DNA of 64,000 nucleotides from Cyanobacteriota bacterium SRBZ.bins.94.201705 (GCA_030549855.1 JAUQQP010000035.1:36583-100582); one strand, 5' to 3'; positions 48,550 through 57,529 are shown, numbered from the stretch's first letter. Notes: generated by a model not told the origin, from the sequence alone. A program made the numbers and translations.

Positions 48550-48795
48550 ATCCTCTTCCTTGTTTATCTCCAAAGAGTAATAGCCCTTTTCTAATCCTTC
48601 CCACAAAAACTTCAGTTGCTCAATCGCCTGGGAGGTAGAGATTTTCCCTGCTGTGTGTAAGGCTTCTACTATTGATACCCTTTGGGCGAATTCTTGAAGG
48701 TTGCAATTAAACAACCAGTTTCCCGGGGTGAATACCCCCCCATAATGCCAGCAGGGGAATAACATTTCTCTCATTACCATTCTTGCTTCTTTCAT
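48544..48795 (-). CDS. DUF7219 family small protein
   Basis: 83 aa. WHYGGVFTPGNWLFNCNLQEFAQRVS followed by GKISTSQAIEQLKFLWEGL fits the short cyanobacterial family now called DUF7219, where the pattern is YYGxFTPENLxFNANLQEFAQ. No membrane segment. Function not known. A strong AAGGAGGTG Shine-Dalgarno before the ATG at 48795 decides the start. Confidence 0.8.
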   Translation of the reverse strand: MKEARMVMREMLFPCWHYGGVFTPGNWLFNCNLQEFAQRVSIVEALHTAGKISTSQAIEQLKFLWEGLEKGYYSLEINKEEDS

Positions 48796-49210
48796 GGTAC
48801 ACCTCCTTCCTCAGTGGGGCTAGGTATTTTATTGGTTAGAATTGACTCGGTTTGCTGAAGAAAGGGGAATAAGGGAAAGAAAGCCAGTACAAACCCCCTG
48901 TCACAGGGTTTCAGCAAGCAACCGTCCTGTCCTTTTTTGGACAGACACAAGCCTTAACCGCCGCGGAGGAAGGAGTTTATCCCTACCCTCCCTTTTTCAG
49001 TTTTTATGTAGGCCTGAAGCCTTTTTCCTATCTTTTTTTTTTTTTTTGGAAGAATAACTCCTCTTGTGGCTCTCTATCTTCACGATAACATTTTTCCCTC
49101 CAACTTGTCAAGGTTTTTCGGAAAAAAGATTGTTGTAATTTCCTGAAATTTTGTTGGGGAAACCCCCTTCTTAGGTGTTTTTACATATCTTTCCCAAAAT
49201 AAATCAATAA
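48796..49210. other. intergenic region with two small hairpins
   Basis: About 415 bp between two leftward genes. CCCTG-TCA-CAGGG (about 48896-48908) and CTGTCC-TTTTTT-GGACAG (about 48928-48945) are short perfect hairpins. AGACACAAGCC at about 48943 resembles the dispersed ACAAGCC repeat. A 14-T run lies near 49030-49048. No named RNA family recognised. Confidence 0.45.
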
Positions 49211-51064
49211 CTACTTAAGGGGAGCAATTAACATTTCTTTATCTGTAATTATTGGGGGATTTTCCTCCTGGGTGTAGTCGCGATATTTTACTGTTAACTT
49301 TTTCAAATCTATTGACATTTTTGCGGCGACGGGAGGCATTTGTTCAGTGTCAAAATTGGGCACAAACAGATAACTAATACGGGGAAGATGAAAATAGAGT
49401 CTAACGAGGTTTGCCCCTTCCATTCTACCAACTGTCATACTGGCACAACCCTCATACAGGCGTAACAGGGTGGGAAGAGAATCAAGACTGTTGATATGGA
49501 CTAAAAGGCTGTTGTGGGAAAGTTTGCCAAAAGAGGTTTGTTGACATACTTGTTTAATCAACTCCAGGTTGCCTACCTTTAGTAACAATTCATCGGCGAT
49601 AAGACAGGCGGCTTGATAACTACCAAATAAAGCCTTAATATCTGCTTTTAATGGAGGTGGTAGTTTACGGAAGGTAGGGCGTTGACGAAAATTACTGAGG
49701 GCAAGGTAGACTAGTATATCCTGACGACGCCTGATGACTATTTGTTCCCATTCTTGTTCATCAGTGGCTTGTAGAATTACCTTAAATGCCCTTTTATAGC
49801 TGCCGAATTCTTTTTTGATTTCCCCTTCTTGGGGCAATTCCCCTTTTTCTGGTAGTCTTCCCCTTTCGCTATAAAATGCCATCAGTGGTTTTAACAATTC
49901 CTCGTAGTCAGCAAATTTTTTAGGGGGATACAGGACACGTGGGGATTTGATACGGGAGTGGAAACGGGATGCCCTAAATTCCTCTGCTTTTTGAGGGTTT
50001 CTGAATACTAAAAAAATTCCCAAATCAATAGGCAGTGCCTCTTGTTTTAATACCTGTTCTATGTAACATTTTAACTCCTCTTGTTCATAGTATTTTTGGA
50101 AGGTATTTTTCTCTGTAACTATTCCGTCGCCGTAAGCAAATTCTCCCTGGCGATTATATACTAATACCTGGGCAGATACGATTAAAATTTGTTTAGTCAA
50201 AGACCAGGCTTTGAGGAGGGCTTCCCTTCTTTCGGTGACATTTTCGATGACATTTATGACATAGCCCAAATTGACAATATCCGCTTCTTTAAGAGGATTA
50301 TCTGGGAAATAATATGGGTCCCAACCAGCACTTTCATAGCCTTTTTCCGCCATTATTTTCACATCAACGCCATGGCCACAACCGTAGTCAAAAAAGGTCA
50401 TACCAGGCTGAATTAAACCGGCTTCTAACACCAGTCTAACTGGCCGAGAAAGGGTGTTTCTGTGGATAGCTGCCCTATGTCTTTCTATCTGCAAAAACTG
50501 CTGGGGATTGTTATCTAAATTACAAGCCAAGTAGTGATCTATAAAACAAAGACTGTTGTCCAGTAATAATTTTTGCCACTGTCGAAGATGGCCAATATGA
50601 CGAGGGTTATCTAAAAGTCCAAGTTTTTCCTCCATTTGAGTCAGATAAGCAAATTTTTCATATAGGGAATGTTGTGGGGGTAAAAAAGTCTCTTTCCTGT
50701 GGAGGATAGGGGGATTTTCTGAGGGAGTATAATCGATAACATTACAACTCTGGGTTTGAATATCAACAACAATACTTCTAGCGAGAATAGGATGAGGATT
50801 TTCCCAAAAATCAGGGTAGAAAAGGTAAGAAATTTTTGGCTCTTCTAGACTAAATTTGATAATATTAAAATCAAGGGGTTTGTCGAGAATCTTTCTGGCT
50901 TTTAACTCGTACTGTTGAAGGAGGGAGTCGAGAAACTGGAGACAACAGACGTGAATATATAGACTGTCAGGCAACAGTTTGCCAATACTGCTATTTCGCA
51001 ATAGTAAGCAGATGTGCTCAAAGTTATCCACCATATCTGGCAGAGGGACAGGGTTATTTTTCAT
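49211..51064 (-). CDS. DNA-phosphorothioation-associated putative methyltransferase with duplicated flanking domain
   Basis: 617 aa. The core, from IERHRAAIHRNTLSRPVRLV (193-212), matches the family named as DNA phosphorothioation-associated putative methyltransferase; SAM motif I is DYGCGHGVDVKIM (226-238), followed by ADIVNLGYVINVIE (261-274). A domain of about 110 residues occurs on both sides: residues about 15-125 (SIGKL...SLYIH, ISYLF at 78-82, ENPPI at 116-120) and about 510-614 (SFGKL...SLLVH, ISYLF at 563-567, ENPPI at 601-605). No dndBCDE or restriction gene is within the window. Target and role are unknown; DNA modification is an inference from the family name. Confidence 0.8.
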   Translation of the reverse strand: MKNNPVPLPDMVDNFEHICLLLRNSSIGKLLPDSLYIHVCCLQFLDSLLQQYELKARKILDKPLDFNIIKFSLEEPKISYLFYPDFWENPHPILARSIVVDIQTQSCNVIDYTPSENPPILHRKETFLPPQHSLYEKFAYLTQMEEKLGLLDNPRHIGHLRQWQKLLLDNSLCFIDHYLACNLDNNPQQFLQIERHRAAIHRNTLSRPVRLVLEAGLIQPGMTFFDYGCGHGVDVKIMAEKGYESAGWDPYYFPDNPLKEADIVNLGYVINVIENVTERREALLKAWSLTKQILIVSAQVLVYNRQGEFAYGDGIVTEKNTFQKYYEQEELKCYIEQVLKQEALPIDLGIFLVFRNPQKAEEFRASRFHSRIKSPRVLYPPKKFADYEELLKPLMAFYSERGRLPEKGELPQEGEIKKEFGSYKRAFKVILQATDEQEWEQIVIRRRQDILVYLALSNFRQRPTFRKLPPPLKADIKALFGSYQAACLIADELLLKVGNLELIKQVCQQTSFGKLSHNSLLVHINSLDSLPTLLRLYEGCASMTVGRMEGANLVRLYFHLPRISYLFVPNFDTEQMPPVAAKMSIDLKKLTVKYRDYTQEENPPIITDKEMLIAPLK

Positions 51065-51179
51065 TGTATGAGGAAGTAGAAAAATCCGCCTACTTATACC
51101 CCCATTTTAGGTTAGAATAGAAGACTGGTCATTTAAAGAGCTAGGCTTATTGAATCGCACTGTTGAGAATTGATAAGAT

Positions 51180-52073
51180 ATGCCCTATGCCAGAACAATA
51201 AGCGCCCTAATTGCCATAGGAATAGCAGTGGGGATAACTGTGTTGGGGGGGTTGTATTTTACGATTTTTTTTGGAATTATAGTGTTTTTGGCTCAGTTAG
51301 AATACTTCCGTCTAGTAAAGGCGAAGGGAATCGAGCCTGCAGGGAAGACTACAATAGTAGTGTCGCAATTGTTACTCCTAACGGCCACCTACTATCCTAA
51401 TCTAACAGATGCCACCTTCGCTCTGGCAGGGGCATTGATTTGTTTTTACCTGTTATTTCAACCCAAATTAGCCACTATCGCAGACATTTCTACCTCTATA
51501 CTGGGATTGTTTTATGTGGGGTATTTGCCTAGTTATTGGATTCGCTTAAGAGTAAGTTTAGACCAGAATGGCACCTATGCCCAGGTGGTAGCTAACCAGT
51601 CCAATTTGCCTTTGGGGGGTTATTTTCCGGAGAATTTTTGGGATTTTAATAGTTTCCCCGATGCCCTAAAAATTACCCTGGTGGCAATGGCATGTATTTG
51701 GGCGGCAGATATTGGTGCCTATTTGGTGGGAAAAAATTTCGGCAAGACCAAACTTTCACAAATTAGCCCAAAAAAAACAGTAGAAGGTTCCATTTTTGGT
51801 ATAATAGCCAGTATAGTCCTGGGGATAATTGGCGCCTGGTTTTTGAAATGGCATGCCTGGGTATTGACCGGTTTCTGTTTGGGATTGCTCATTGGCGTAG
51901 TTAGTCTTCTGGGAGACTTGACGGAGTCTTTGATGAAGAGGGATGCCGGTGTAAAAGACTCAGGCCAACTAATACCAGGACATGGTGGTATTTTAGACCG
52001 AACTGACAGTTATGTCTTTACCGCCCCACTTGTGTATTATTTTGTAACTTTGTTTCTGCCTCTGTTCTCCTAA
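51180..52073 (+). CDS. cdsA: phosphatidate cytidylyltransferase
   Basis: 297 aa integral membrane enzyme making CDP-diacylglycerol, the precursor of phosphatidylglycerol needed in thylakoids. About eight membrane helices, ADIGAYLVGKNFGKTKLSQISPKKT-type segment (about 180-200) and the family signature SLMKRDAGVKDSGQLIPGHGGILDRTDS near 255-282, complete. ATG at 51180. hoxH follows 88 bp downstream on the same strand. Confidence 0.95.
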   Translation: MPYARTISALIAIGIAVGITVLGGLYFTIFFGIIVFLAQLEYFRLVKAKGIEPAGKTTIVVSQLLLLTATYYPNLTDATFALAGALICFYLLFQPKLATIADISTSILGLFYVGYLPSYWIRLRVSLDQNGTYAQVVANQSNLPLGGYFPENFWDFNSFPDALKITLVAMACIWAADIGAYLVGKNFGKTKLSQISPKKTVEGSIFGIIASIVLGIIGAWFLKWHAWVLTGFCLGLLIGVVSLLGDLTESLMKRDAGVKDSGQLIPGHGGILDRTDSYVFTAPLVYYFVTLFLPLFS

Positions 52074-52161
52074 AGTATAAAGTTATTTTGAGGGGTTGGT
52101 TTAGGCTCTTTGGGGCTAACTATAATCAAGATGGGATTGTAGAAGGCAAGAGAGAGAAAAA

Positions 52162-53592
52162 ATGACAAAGACTATTGTAATCGATCCGGTCACCCGCATT
52201 GAAGGGCATGCCAAAATTTCCATTCACCTTAACGACAGAGGAGAGGTAGAAACAGCCCGATTCCATGTAGTGGAGTTTAGGGGATTTGAAAAATTCTGTG
52301 AAGGCCGTCCCCTCTTTGAAATGGCGGGTATTACGGCCAGAATATGTGGAATTTGTCCTGTAAGTCACCTATTGGCCTCCTCCAAGGCAGGAGATAAGAT
52401 ACTGGGGGTAAGGATTCCACCGGCGGCAGAAAAATTGCGTCGTCTGATGAATTTAGCCCAGATTGTCCAATCTCATGCCCTATCCTTTTTCCATTTAAGC
52501 AGTCCAGATTTCCTCCTAGGGTGGGATTGTAACCCTGCCACGCGCAATGTATTTGGCCTAATTAGAAACAATCCAGACTTGGCTAGGGGAGGCATTCGTC
52601 TAAGAGGTTTCGGCCAAAAAATCATTGAATTGTTGGGCGCCAGGAAAATCCATGCCGCTTGGACAGTACCGGGTGGGGTTAGATCACCCCTTTCTACCGC
52701 CGGCAAAAATTGGATAATAGAGAATCTACCAGAAGCCAAACAAACTGTCAATACCGCCTTGGATTTGTTTAAACGTCTTTTGGATACCCAGTTACACACC
52801 GAGGTGGAGGTGTTTGGCAAATTCGACTCCCTGTTTATGGGTTTGGTAGCCCCTAACGGCAATTGGGAACATTACGGGGGACATATTCGTTTTGTAGACA
52901 GTCAGGGTAATATTGTAGCCGACGGCCTTTCAGAAGACAACTATCAAAGCTTCCTAGGAGAGGCAGTAGAGAACTGGTCTTATCTGAAGTTTCCCTATTA
53001 TAAACCCTACGGCTATCCAGATGGCATTTACCGAGTTGGGCCCTTAGCCCGTTTAAATATCTGTGAAAGAATGGGTACTCCAGAAGGGGACAAGGAGTTG
53101 ATAGAATTCCGTCAAAGGGCAGGTGGCCGAGTTGCCACTTCCTCCTTCTTCTACCACTACGCCCGCCTAGTAGAGATTTTAACCTCCCTGGAGTACATCG
53201 AACAAATGATGGACGATCCAGACTTATTATCCCCCAGGGTGAGGGCAGAGGCTGGCATCAACTTCCTAGAAGGAGTAGGGGTAAGTGAAGCCCCAAGAGG
53301 TACTCTTTTCCACCACTATCAGGTAGACGAAAACGGTTTAGTCAAAAAGGTCAACCTGATTATTGCCACTGGCCAAAACAACCTGGCTATGAATAAGACC
53401 GTTACTCAGATTGCTAAACACTACATTCATGGCACAGAAATACCAGAGGAAATGTTAAACCGGGTAGAGGCGGGAATTAGGGCGTTTGATCCCTGTTTGA
53501 GTTGTTCTACCCATGCCCTAGGCCAAATGCCTCTACACATTGAACTGGTTTCCGCTGATGGCAAGATTTTAGACGTTCGCCGTCGCAATTAG
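52162..53592 (+). CDS. hoxH: bidirectional NiFe hydrogenase large subunit HoxH
   Basis: 476 aa, group 3d enzyme that exchanges H2 with NAD(P)H or ferredoxin. The four Ni-Fe cysteines are present: [10 protein letters not shown] (Cys62, Cys65) and [10 protein letters not shown] (Cys445, Cys448). The maturation protease HoxW would cut after His451, releasing a 25-residue tail. Close in sequence to the Synechocystis protein throughout, e.g. [17 protein letters not shown] and [19 protein letters not shown] at 52162 behind AGAGAGAAAA. hoxE, F, U and Y are not in the window; the gene sits between cdsA and a small [2Fe-2S] protein. Confidence 0.97.
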   Translation: MTKTIVIDPVTRIEGHAKISIHLNDRGEVETARFHVVEFRGFEKFCEGRPLFEMAGITARICGICPVSHLLASSKAGDKILGVRIPPAAEKLRRLMNLAQIVQSHALSFFHLSSPDFLLGWDCNPATRNVFGLIRNNPDLARGGIRLRGFGQKIIELLGARKIHAAWTVPGGVRSPLSTAGKNWIIENLPEAKQTVNTALDLFKRLLDTQLHTEVEVFGKFDSLFMGLVAPNGNWEHYGGHIRFVDSQGNIVADGLSEDNYQSFLGEAVENWSYLKFPYYKPYGYPDGIYRVGPLARLNICERMGTPEGDKELIEFRQRAGGRVATSSFFYHYARLVEILTSLEYIEQMMDDPDLLSPRVRAEAGINFLEGVGVSEAPRGTLFHHYQVDENGLVKKVNLIIATGQNNLAMNKTVTQIAKHYIHGTEIPEEMLNRVEAGIRAFDPCLSCSTHALGQMPLHIELVSADGKILDVRRRN

Positions 53593-53598
53593 AATTGG

Positions 53599-53617
53599 TA
53601 GTAGGGATGGGGCTTGT
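53599..53617 (-). repeat. dispersed 21-bp repeat, copy B
   Basis: Minus-strand copy of ACAAGCCCCATCCCTACTA, 7 bp after the hoxH stop. Two related words follow: GGGCTTGTCTCTACCC (about 53630-53645) and GGTGGGGATTTGGCCCC. Confidence 0.7.
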
Positions 53618-53703
53618 TTTTGCCAGGTGGGGCTTGTCTCTACCCGGTGGGGATTTGGCCCCATAAACAATGAGAACCATAATCGGTTAAAAGTTGAAAA
53701 AAA

Positions 53704-53967
53704 ATGTCCCGGGAAAATTTGTATTTGTGCATGGGCTCAGCCTGTCATCAATTAGGAGTTTACGAAGTTTTACCCAAGTTACAAAAACTAATTAAAGAAT
53801 ACGCCCTCGATGAGATTGTAGAATTAAAGGGGTGTTTTTGTCTAGAAACCTGCAGTTCTGGAATCGTCATGAAATATAAAGACCGTCTTTTTATCAACAT
53901 TAGCCCGCAAAATTTGGAGGAAAAATTCATAAAAGAAATCCTTCCCTGTGTACAAGGTATGGGGTAG
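53704..53967 (+). CDS. thioredoxin-like [2Fe-2S] ferredoxin-domain protein
   Basis: 87 aa. YLCMGSACHQLG (about 6-17) and LKGCFCLETCSSG (about 39-51) give the C-x4-C ... C-x(3)-C arrangement of the NuoE/HoxE-type [2Fe-2S] fold, here as a stand-alone domain. In other bacteria short proteins of this kind accompany hydrogenases and NADH-linked dehydrogenases. 111 bp after hoxH, same strand. It is much shorter than HoxE (about 160 aa) and lacks its N-terminal helices. Likely a redox partner, but this rests on position. Confidence 0.8.
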   Translation: MSRENLYLCMGSACHQLGVYEVLPKLQKLIKEYALDEIVELKGCFCLETCSSGIVMKYKDRLFINISPQNLEEKFIKEILPCVQGMG

Positions 53968-54037
53968 GGATGTCCTTCTGGAAGAGCTTGTACCACCAGG
54001 GGCGTATAATGGTACTGTGGTACTCCGAGGAGATATT

Positions 54038-54916
54038 ATGGGGAAAATCTGGGAGTTAGACTTTTACTCACGCCCTATTCTAGATGACAACAAAAAAAAG
54101 CTGTGGGAAGTGTTAATCTGTGAAAGCCCAACCACCGTAGATGCAAATTTGGACACCTTGTTTCGTTACTCGGAATTTTGTAACAACAACCAGGTGAATT
54201 CCATCACCCTGGCTAAGGCTATAAGCAAGGCTATAGAAGAATCAGGGGAGACGCCAAGCAAAATCCGCTTCTTCCGAAAACAAATGAATAACATGATAAA
54301 AAAAGGATGTGAGGCAGTAGGAATACCCGCTGTAGCCTCCCGGAGGACATATTTTCTGCAACAGTGGTTGGCAGAAAGAATGACCAATTTTTACCCCCAA
54401 CAGGCGGGATATGATGAGACGGCATCTACCACCGAAAAAATTCAGTATCTCCCTACCACCCCCACCGGTTTACCCGACGCCTTGAGAGGAGATAAAAACG
54501 ACAAATGGGCATTGGTAACCCTCCAGGCAGGGGAATTGAGGGAGATGGGAGAATGGGATATTGCCTTTGGTGAGGCTTTCCCCCTAGAAATGGCCTCCCT
54601 CTCCGATGACATGAAGATTCCCGGATTGCTGATTTTCTCCTCCCGCGCCTTGCCTCTGGCTGCCTGGATGTCGGGTTTAGAATTGGCCTATTTACGCCTG
54701 GAAAAAGAGAAAACCAATCCCCCCTGTCTTTGTTTGGAAACAGGCGCCAGTGACAGCTGGATTTTGGCTAGTATAACTGATAATAACACCCTCCAAGAGG
54801 CTTTGGGCTTTGAAACAGTCAAACGCCAGGCTAATGGTGTCCACTTTTTGGCTATCCAATCTTCCCCCTCCTCCCAGTCTTTTGCCGCCTTTTGGTTGCT
54901 TTTGGAGCAGGGATAA
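54038..54916 (+). CDS. Tab2/Atab2-family RNA-binding protein (DUF1092)
   Basis: 292 aa. MGKIWELDFYSRPILDDNKKKLWEVLICES at the start and the central SKIRFFRKQMNNMIKKGCEAV fit the family of Chlamydomonas Tab2, which activates translation of photosystem I psaB mRNA in plastids. Near the end DSWILASI and GVHFLAIQ are also conserved. I start at the ATG at 54038 with GAGGAG 8 bp upstream; upstream codons overlap the [2Fe-2S] gene and look unrelated. In cyanobacteria its role is not clear. Confidence 0.85.
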   Translation: MGKIWELDFYSRPILDDNKKKLWEVLICESPTTVDANLDTLFRYSEFCNNNQVNSITLAKAISKAIEESGETPSKIRFFRKQMNNMIKKGCEAVGIPAVASRRTYFLQQWLAERMTNFYPQQAGYDETASTTEKIQYLPTTPTGLPDALRGDKNDKWALVTLQAGELREMGEWDIAFGEAFPLEMASLSDDMKIPGLLIFSSRALPLAAWMSGLELAYLRLEKEKTNPPCLCLETGASDSWILASITDNNTLQEALGFETVKRQANGVHFLAIQSSPSSQSFAAFWLLLEQG

Positions 54917-54955
54917 CTGATAATGGTTGACATCCATTAGGAACACAGGGCAAGT

Positions 54956-55543
54956 ATGAGTGAAAGACTCGTAATTACAGGAAAAGGCCTTCCTCTGGTG
55001 GGCAATGATATTGACACCGATAGGATCATCCCCGCCCGTTTCTTAAGGTGTGTTACTTTTGAAGGGCTGGAAAAACACGTATTCGAGGATGACAGAAAGG
55101 CATTGAATGGAAAACACCCCTTTGATATGCCCCAGTATCAGGGGGCAAAAATATTGGTAGTGAATGCAAACTTCGGCTGTGGTTCAAGTAGGGAACATGC
55201 GCCCCAAGCCATTGCCCGTTGGGGAATAGAAGCTATAGTGGGTGAGAGTTTTGCGGAGATTTTCTTCGGCAACTGTTTAGCTATGGGCATCCCCTGTGTC
55301 ACCTCCACCCCGGAAAACATCAAGAGTATCCAGAATCTCTTACAGGAAAACCCCGACATCACCATGACTTTGGATTTGGAAACCATGAAGGTAAGATGTG
55401 GTCACTATAGTTGTAGCGTCAAGATGCCCTCAGGGGCGAGAAATATGTTATTAACAGGACAGTGGGACACTTGTGGCCTATTGCTTAAGAATGAAAATCA
55501 AATTCATGAAACCGCCAAAAAGCTACCCTATCTTTCCTGGTAA
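54956..55543 (+). CDS. leuD: 3-isopropylmalate dehydratase small subunit
   Basis: 195 aa swivel domain of the aconitase-like isomerase in leucine synthesis. NDIDTDRIIPARFLRCVTFE (about 17-36), NANFGCGSSREHAPQAIARWGI (about 63-84), and GESFAEIFFGNCLAMGIPCV (about 88-107) are the family motifs. leuC, which holds the Fe-S cluster, is not in the window; separate leuC and leuD is common in cyanobacteria. 39 bp after tab2. Confidence 0.95.
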   Translation: MSERLVITGKGLPLVGNDIDTDRIIPARFLRCVTFEGLEKHVFEDDRKALNGKHPFDMPQYQGAKILVVNANFGCGSSREHAPQAIARWGIEAIVGESFAEIFFGNCLAMGIPCVTSTPENIKSIQNLLQENPDITMTLDLETMKVRCGHYSCSVKMPSGARNMLLTGQWDTCGLLLKNENQIHETAKKLPYLSW

Positions 55544-55556
55544 AGGGAAAACTGGG

Positions 55557-56120
55557 ATGAAGATGAAAAGATTACTGCTGATGGGGGTTATAATTCTAAC
55601 CATGTTATCCCCCGTAAGGGGAGAAGAAGGGTTAATATCCCCCTCTAGTGGTGTCCACTATGATAAACTAGCCAGGTACTTAGAAAAAGGGGATTGGCGA
55701 CGGGCTAATGAAGAGACAAGGGATTTGTTGCTAGCAGTCACCGGCAGAAAAATGGTAGGTTGGATGAGGTTAGAGGATATAAAGGCCATCCCCTGTTGGG
55801 ACTTGCGCACTATCGACCAGTTGTGGTACGATTACTCTGGGGGCAGATTTGGACTAAGGTTACAGTTGGCCGCCTTCTTGGAAACCGGGAATCGCCCTGG
55901 TAAACTCACCAACGACGAGAATTATAACCGTTTTGGTGAAAGGGTGGGCTGGCGTAGAAACAATGACTGGATTAGTTTTATTGAGAATTTAGATTACAGT
56001 CTAAACGCTCCTAAGGGGCATTTACCTAACATTCGTTCAGAGTATTCCCTTGGTGGGGGCAGACTCTATTATACCACCCTAGCCGAAAGACTGGTACAAT
56101 GCAACATAAGGGAAAAATAA
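55557..56120 (+). CDS. exported GUN4-domain protein
   Basis: 188 aa. Basic N-terminus then a hydrophobic core (MKRLLLMGVIILTMLSPVRG) that looks like a signal peptide cut near VRG-EE. From about residue 32: VHYDKLARYLEKGDWRRANEETRDLLL, then IKAIPCWDLRTIDQLWYDYSGGRFGLRLQ, which is the GUN4 fold. Canonical GUN4 is a soluble porphyrin-binding activator of magnesium chelatase; a periplasmic or lumenal location is unusual. 13 bp after leuD, likely same transcript. ATG at 55557; an in-frame start further up overlaps leuD. Confidence 0.85.
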   Translation: MKMKRLLLMGVIILTMLSPVRGEEGLISPSSGVHYDKLARYLEKGDWRRANEETRDLLLAVTGRKMVGWMRLEDIKAIPCWDLRTIDQLWYDYSGGRFGLRLQLAAFLETGNRPGKLTNDENYNRFGERVGWRRNNDWISFIENLDYSLNAPKGHLPNIRSEYSLGGGRLYYTTLAERLVQCNIREK

Positions 56121-56679
56121 CCCCACACACGCTGTCGGTTAGCCAGAGGGTGTTTTCTCCCCTACCTACCACTGACTGTGGGGATTAATCCTAACCAGCA
56201 AACTATAACAAATGACACCCCTGTGGTTTTATTCCTCCCCCCGACAGTGTCAGCCTTTATTCCCCACAGTCTGGAAACCTAACTGACAGTCATATTTTAT
56301 CCCACCCGGTGACCACTGGCAAGATAACTACCCCCACTTTCATAGGAAAAAGCATATATAATCACTTCCTACCCCTCCTCTACAAACCACACCCCTAAGC
56401 CGTATCATAAGTATATTAATTCCTTCAATATATCCCCTGAAATACCCTTTTCTAATACTACATATATTGGCAATTATAACGATATAAAAAAATGAAGAAA
56501 GCCTTTAAATTTAAACTATTATTTCCGCTTTAGAGCCCATTCTATTCATTTTTTGGGTAATATTCTTTTTAGATTTTCGAGATTTTGCCCCGGCGATGTT
56601 ATATTTTGAATTTTGCCTACTGCCCCAGCAACCGTGTTAATTCAATTTTGAAGACAAAAGGAAAGAGTCAAAAAGAGGC
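56121..56679. other. intergenic region, no gene seen
   Basis: About 560 bp between convergent genes, T/A- and C-rich. I find only micro-frames of a dozen codons. No RNA motif, repeat or strong terminator recognised, apart from CCCCACAGTC words near 56260. Confidence 0.5.
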
Positions 56680-57231
56680 TTAAAACTGAAAATACTTGAG
56701 TAGATGGTAGGCCAATTGAGGGTCAAGGTCAAGTCTATTCTTTAAATCCCCCATGTGGCGATATTTACCACCAGTTTCCCTCTCCCTGATGATTTTTTCG
56801 GCTATCTGTGGTGGCAAATTCGGAATTTGTTGCAGTTGTTTTAGGGAGGCAAAATTGGGATTTATTCTTTCGGGAAAATAGCAGCTGTCTGGAAGGTAAT
56901 AGCCAAAGTATAAGACGGGTTGCCACCACTGGATTTGAAATACTGATACACCCAAGGCAGCGGCTAAATCTTCTAAACACAGCAGAGGGATACCAGAGTT
57001 GACAATTTCCACTAGTTTTCTGGCTTGGATGATAGAAATTCCCGGTAATCTCAACCAGTCATCCACCGTTGCTTGATTCACGTCAATCTTCACCCCCAAT
57101 TCCCCAGCTATTTCTATCTCCCTTTTCGACTGGAAACGATAGTAGGGATTTCTCTTTAGCTTGGCTGCCAGTCGTTTTTTCTCCAGTAACCGTTGCCAGT
57201 CACCTCTTTTTGCCAAAGACAACCATCCCAT
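56680..57231 (-). CDS. helix-hairpin-helix (ComEA-like) protein
   Basis: 183 aa. Two helix-hairpin-helix blocks: VDWL-type segment IDVNQATVDDWLRLPGISIIQARKLVEI (about 50-77) and NPNFASLKQLQQIPNLPPQIAEKII (about 125-150), with an aromatic stretch WWQPVLYFGYYLPDS between. HhH pairs bind DNA backbone; ComEA works in DNA uptake, but the signal or anchor helix of ComEA is missing here. I use the ATG at 57231 instead of the TTG at 57240. Diverges from psaM. Confidence 0.8.
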   Translation of the reverse strand: MGWLSLAKRGDWQRLLEKKRLAAKLKRNPYYRFQSKREIEIAGELGVKIDVNQATVDDWLRLPGISIIQARKLVEIVNSGIPLLCLEDLAAALGVSVFQIQWWQPVLYFGYYLPDSCYFPERINPNFASLKQLQQIPNLPPQIAEKIIRERETGGKYRHMGDLKNRLDLDPQLAYHLLKYFQF

Positions 57232-57294
57232 ATGTTGCAAATTATTAAAAATTTAGATTTTTGTTACCATCTTAAGGCAAACTGATCATTAAAT

Positions 57295-57326
57295 GCCTGG
57301 AGGGTAAGTCTCCGGCTTGTTTTTTC
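57295..57326 (+). promoter_or_regulatory. terminator-like hairpin in the psaM leader
   Basis: GCC(T)GGAG (57295-57302) pairs with CTCCGGC (57310-57316) with one bulged T and a 7-nt loop, followed by TTGTTTTTT. It lies 30 bp before the psaM ATG and on the psaM strand. There is no gene before it on this strand within the divergent spacer to end, so it could act as an attenuator or protect the 5' end. Confidence 0.5.
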
Positions 57327-57355
57327 CACTGCCCAACGTCAGAGGAGTTTCTACT

Positions 57356-57451
57356 ATGCCCATTTCTGATACTCAAGTATTTGTCGCTTTGATTATTGCC
57401 CTAATCCCTGCTATTTTAGCCTATCGTTTAGGCCTAGAGTTGTACAAGTAG
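57356..57451 (+). CDS. psaM: photosystem I reaction centre subunit PsaM (Psa XII)
   Basis: 31 aa: starts [19 protein letters not shown] and ends [11 protein letters not shown]. This equals the known one-helix subunit PsaM (typical form M-LTDTQV-VALVIAL-PA-LAFRLSTELYK), which sits in the thylakoid membrane at the trimer interface of photosystem I. AGAGGAG precedes the ATG by 10 bases. A 10-bp-stem terminator follows, so it is transcribed alone. Confidence 0.95.
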   Translation: MPISDTQVFVALIIALIPAILAYRLGLELYK

Positions 57452-57483
57452 TCTTTTTCTCCTTCATTGATTCCCCTTAACTG

Positions 57484-57529
57484 GTGTAGGTAAGTCAACC
57501 TCTTCTTCTCCCCGTTACCTACACTGTCT
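57484..57529 (+). terminator. Rho-independent terminator of psaM
   Basis: GTGTAGGTAA (57484-57493) and TTACCTACAC (57515-57524) form a perfect 10-bp stem with a 21-nt loop, followed by TGTCTTTTT. Located 33 bp after the psaM stop. Confidence 0.8.

Noticed and set aside
2305..54748. GGCGCC as a HIP1-like over-represented palindrome
   Set aside because: About 18 copies noticed in 64 kb, perhaps twofold over a rough composition estimate, and partly explained by Gly-Ala/Ala-Pro codons; not convincing without a proper count.
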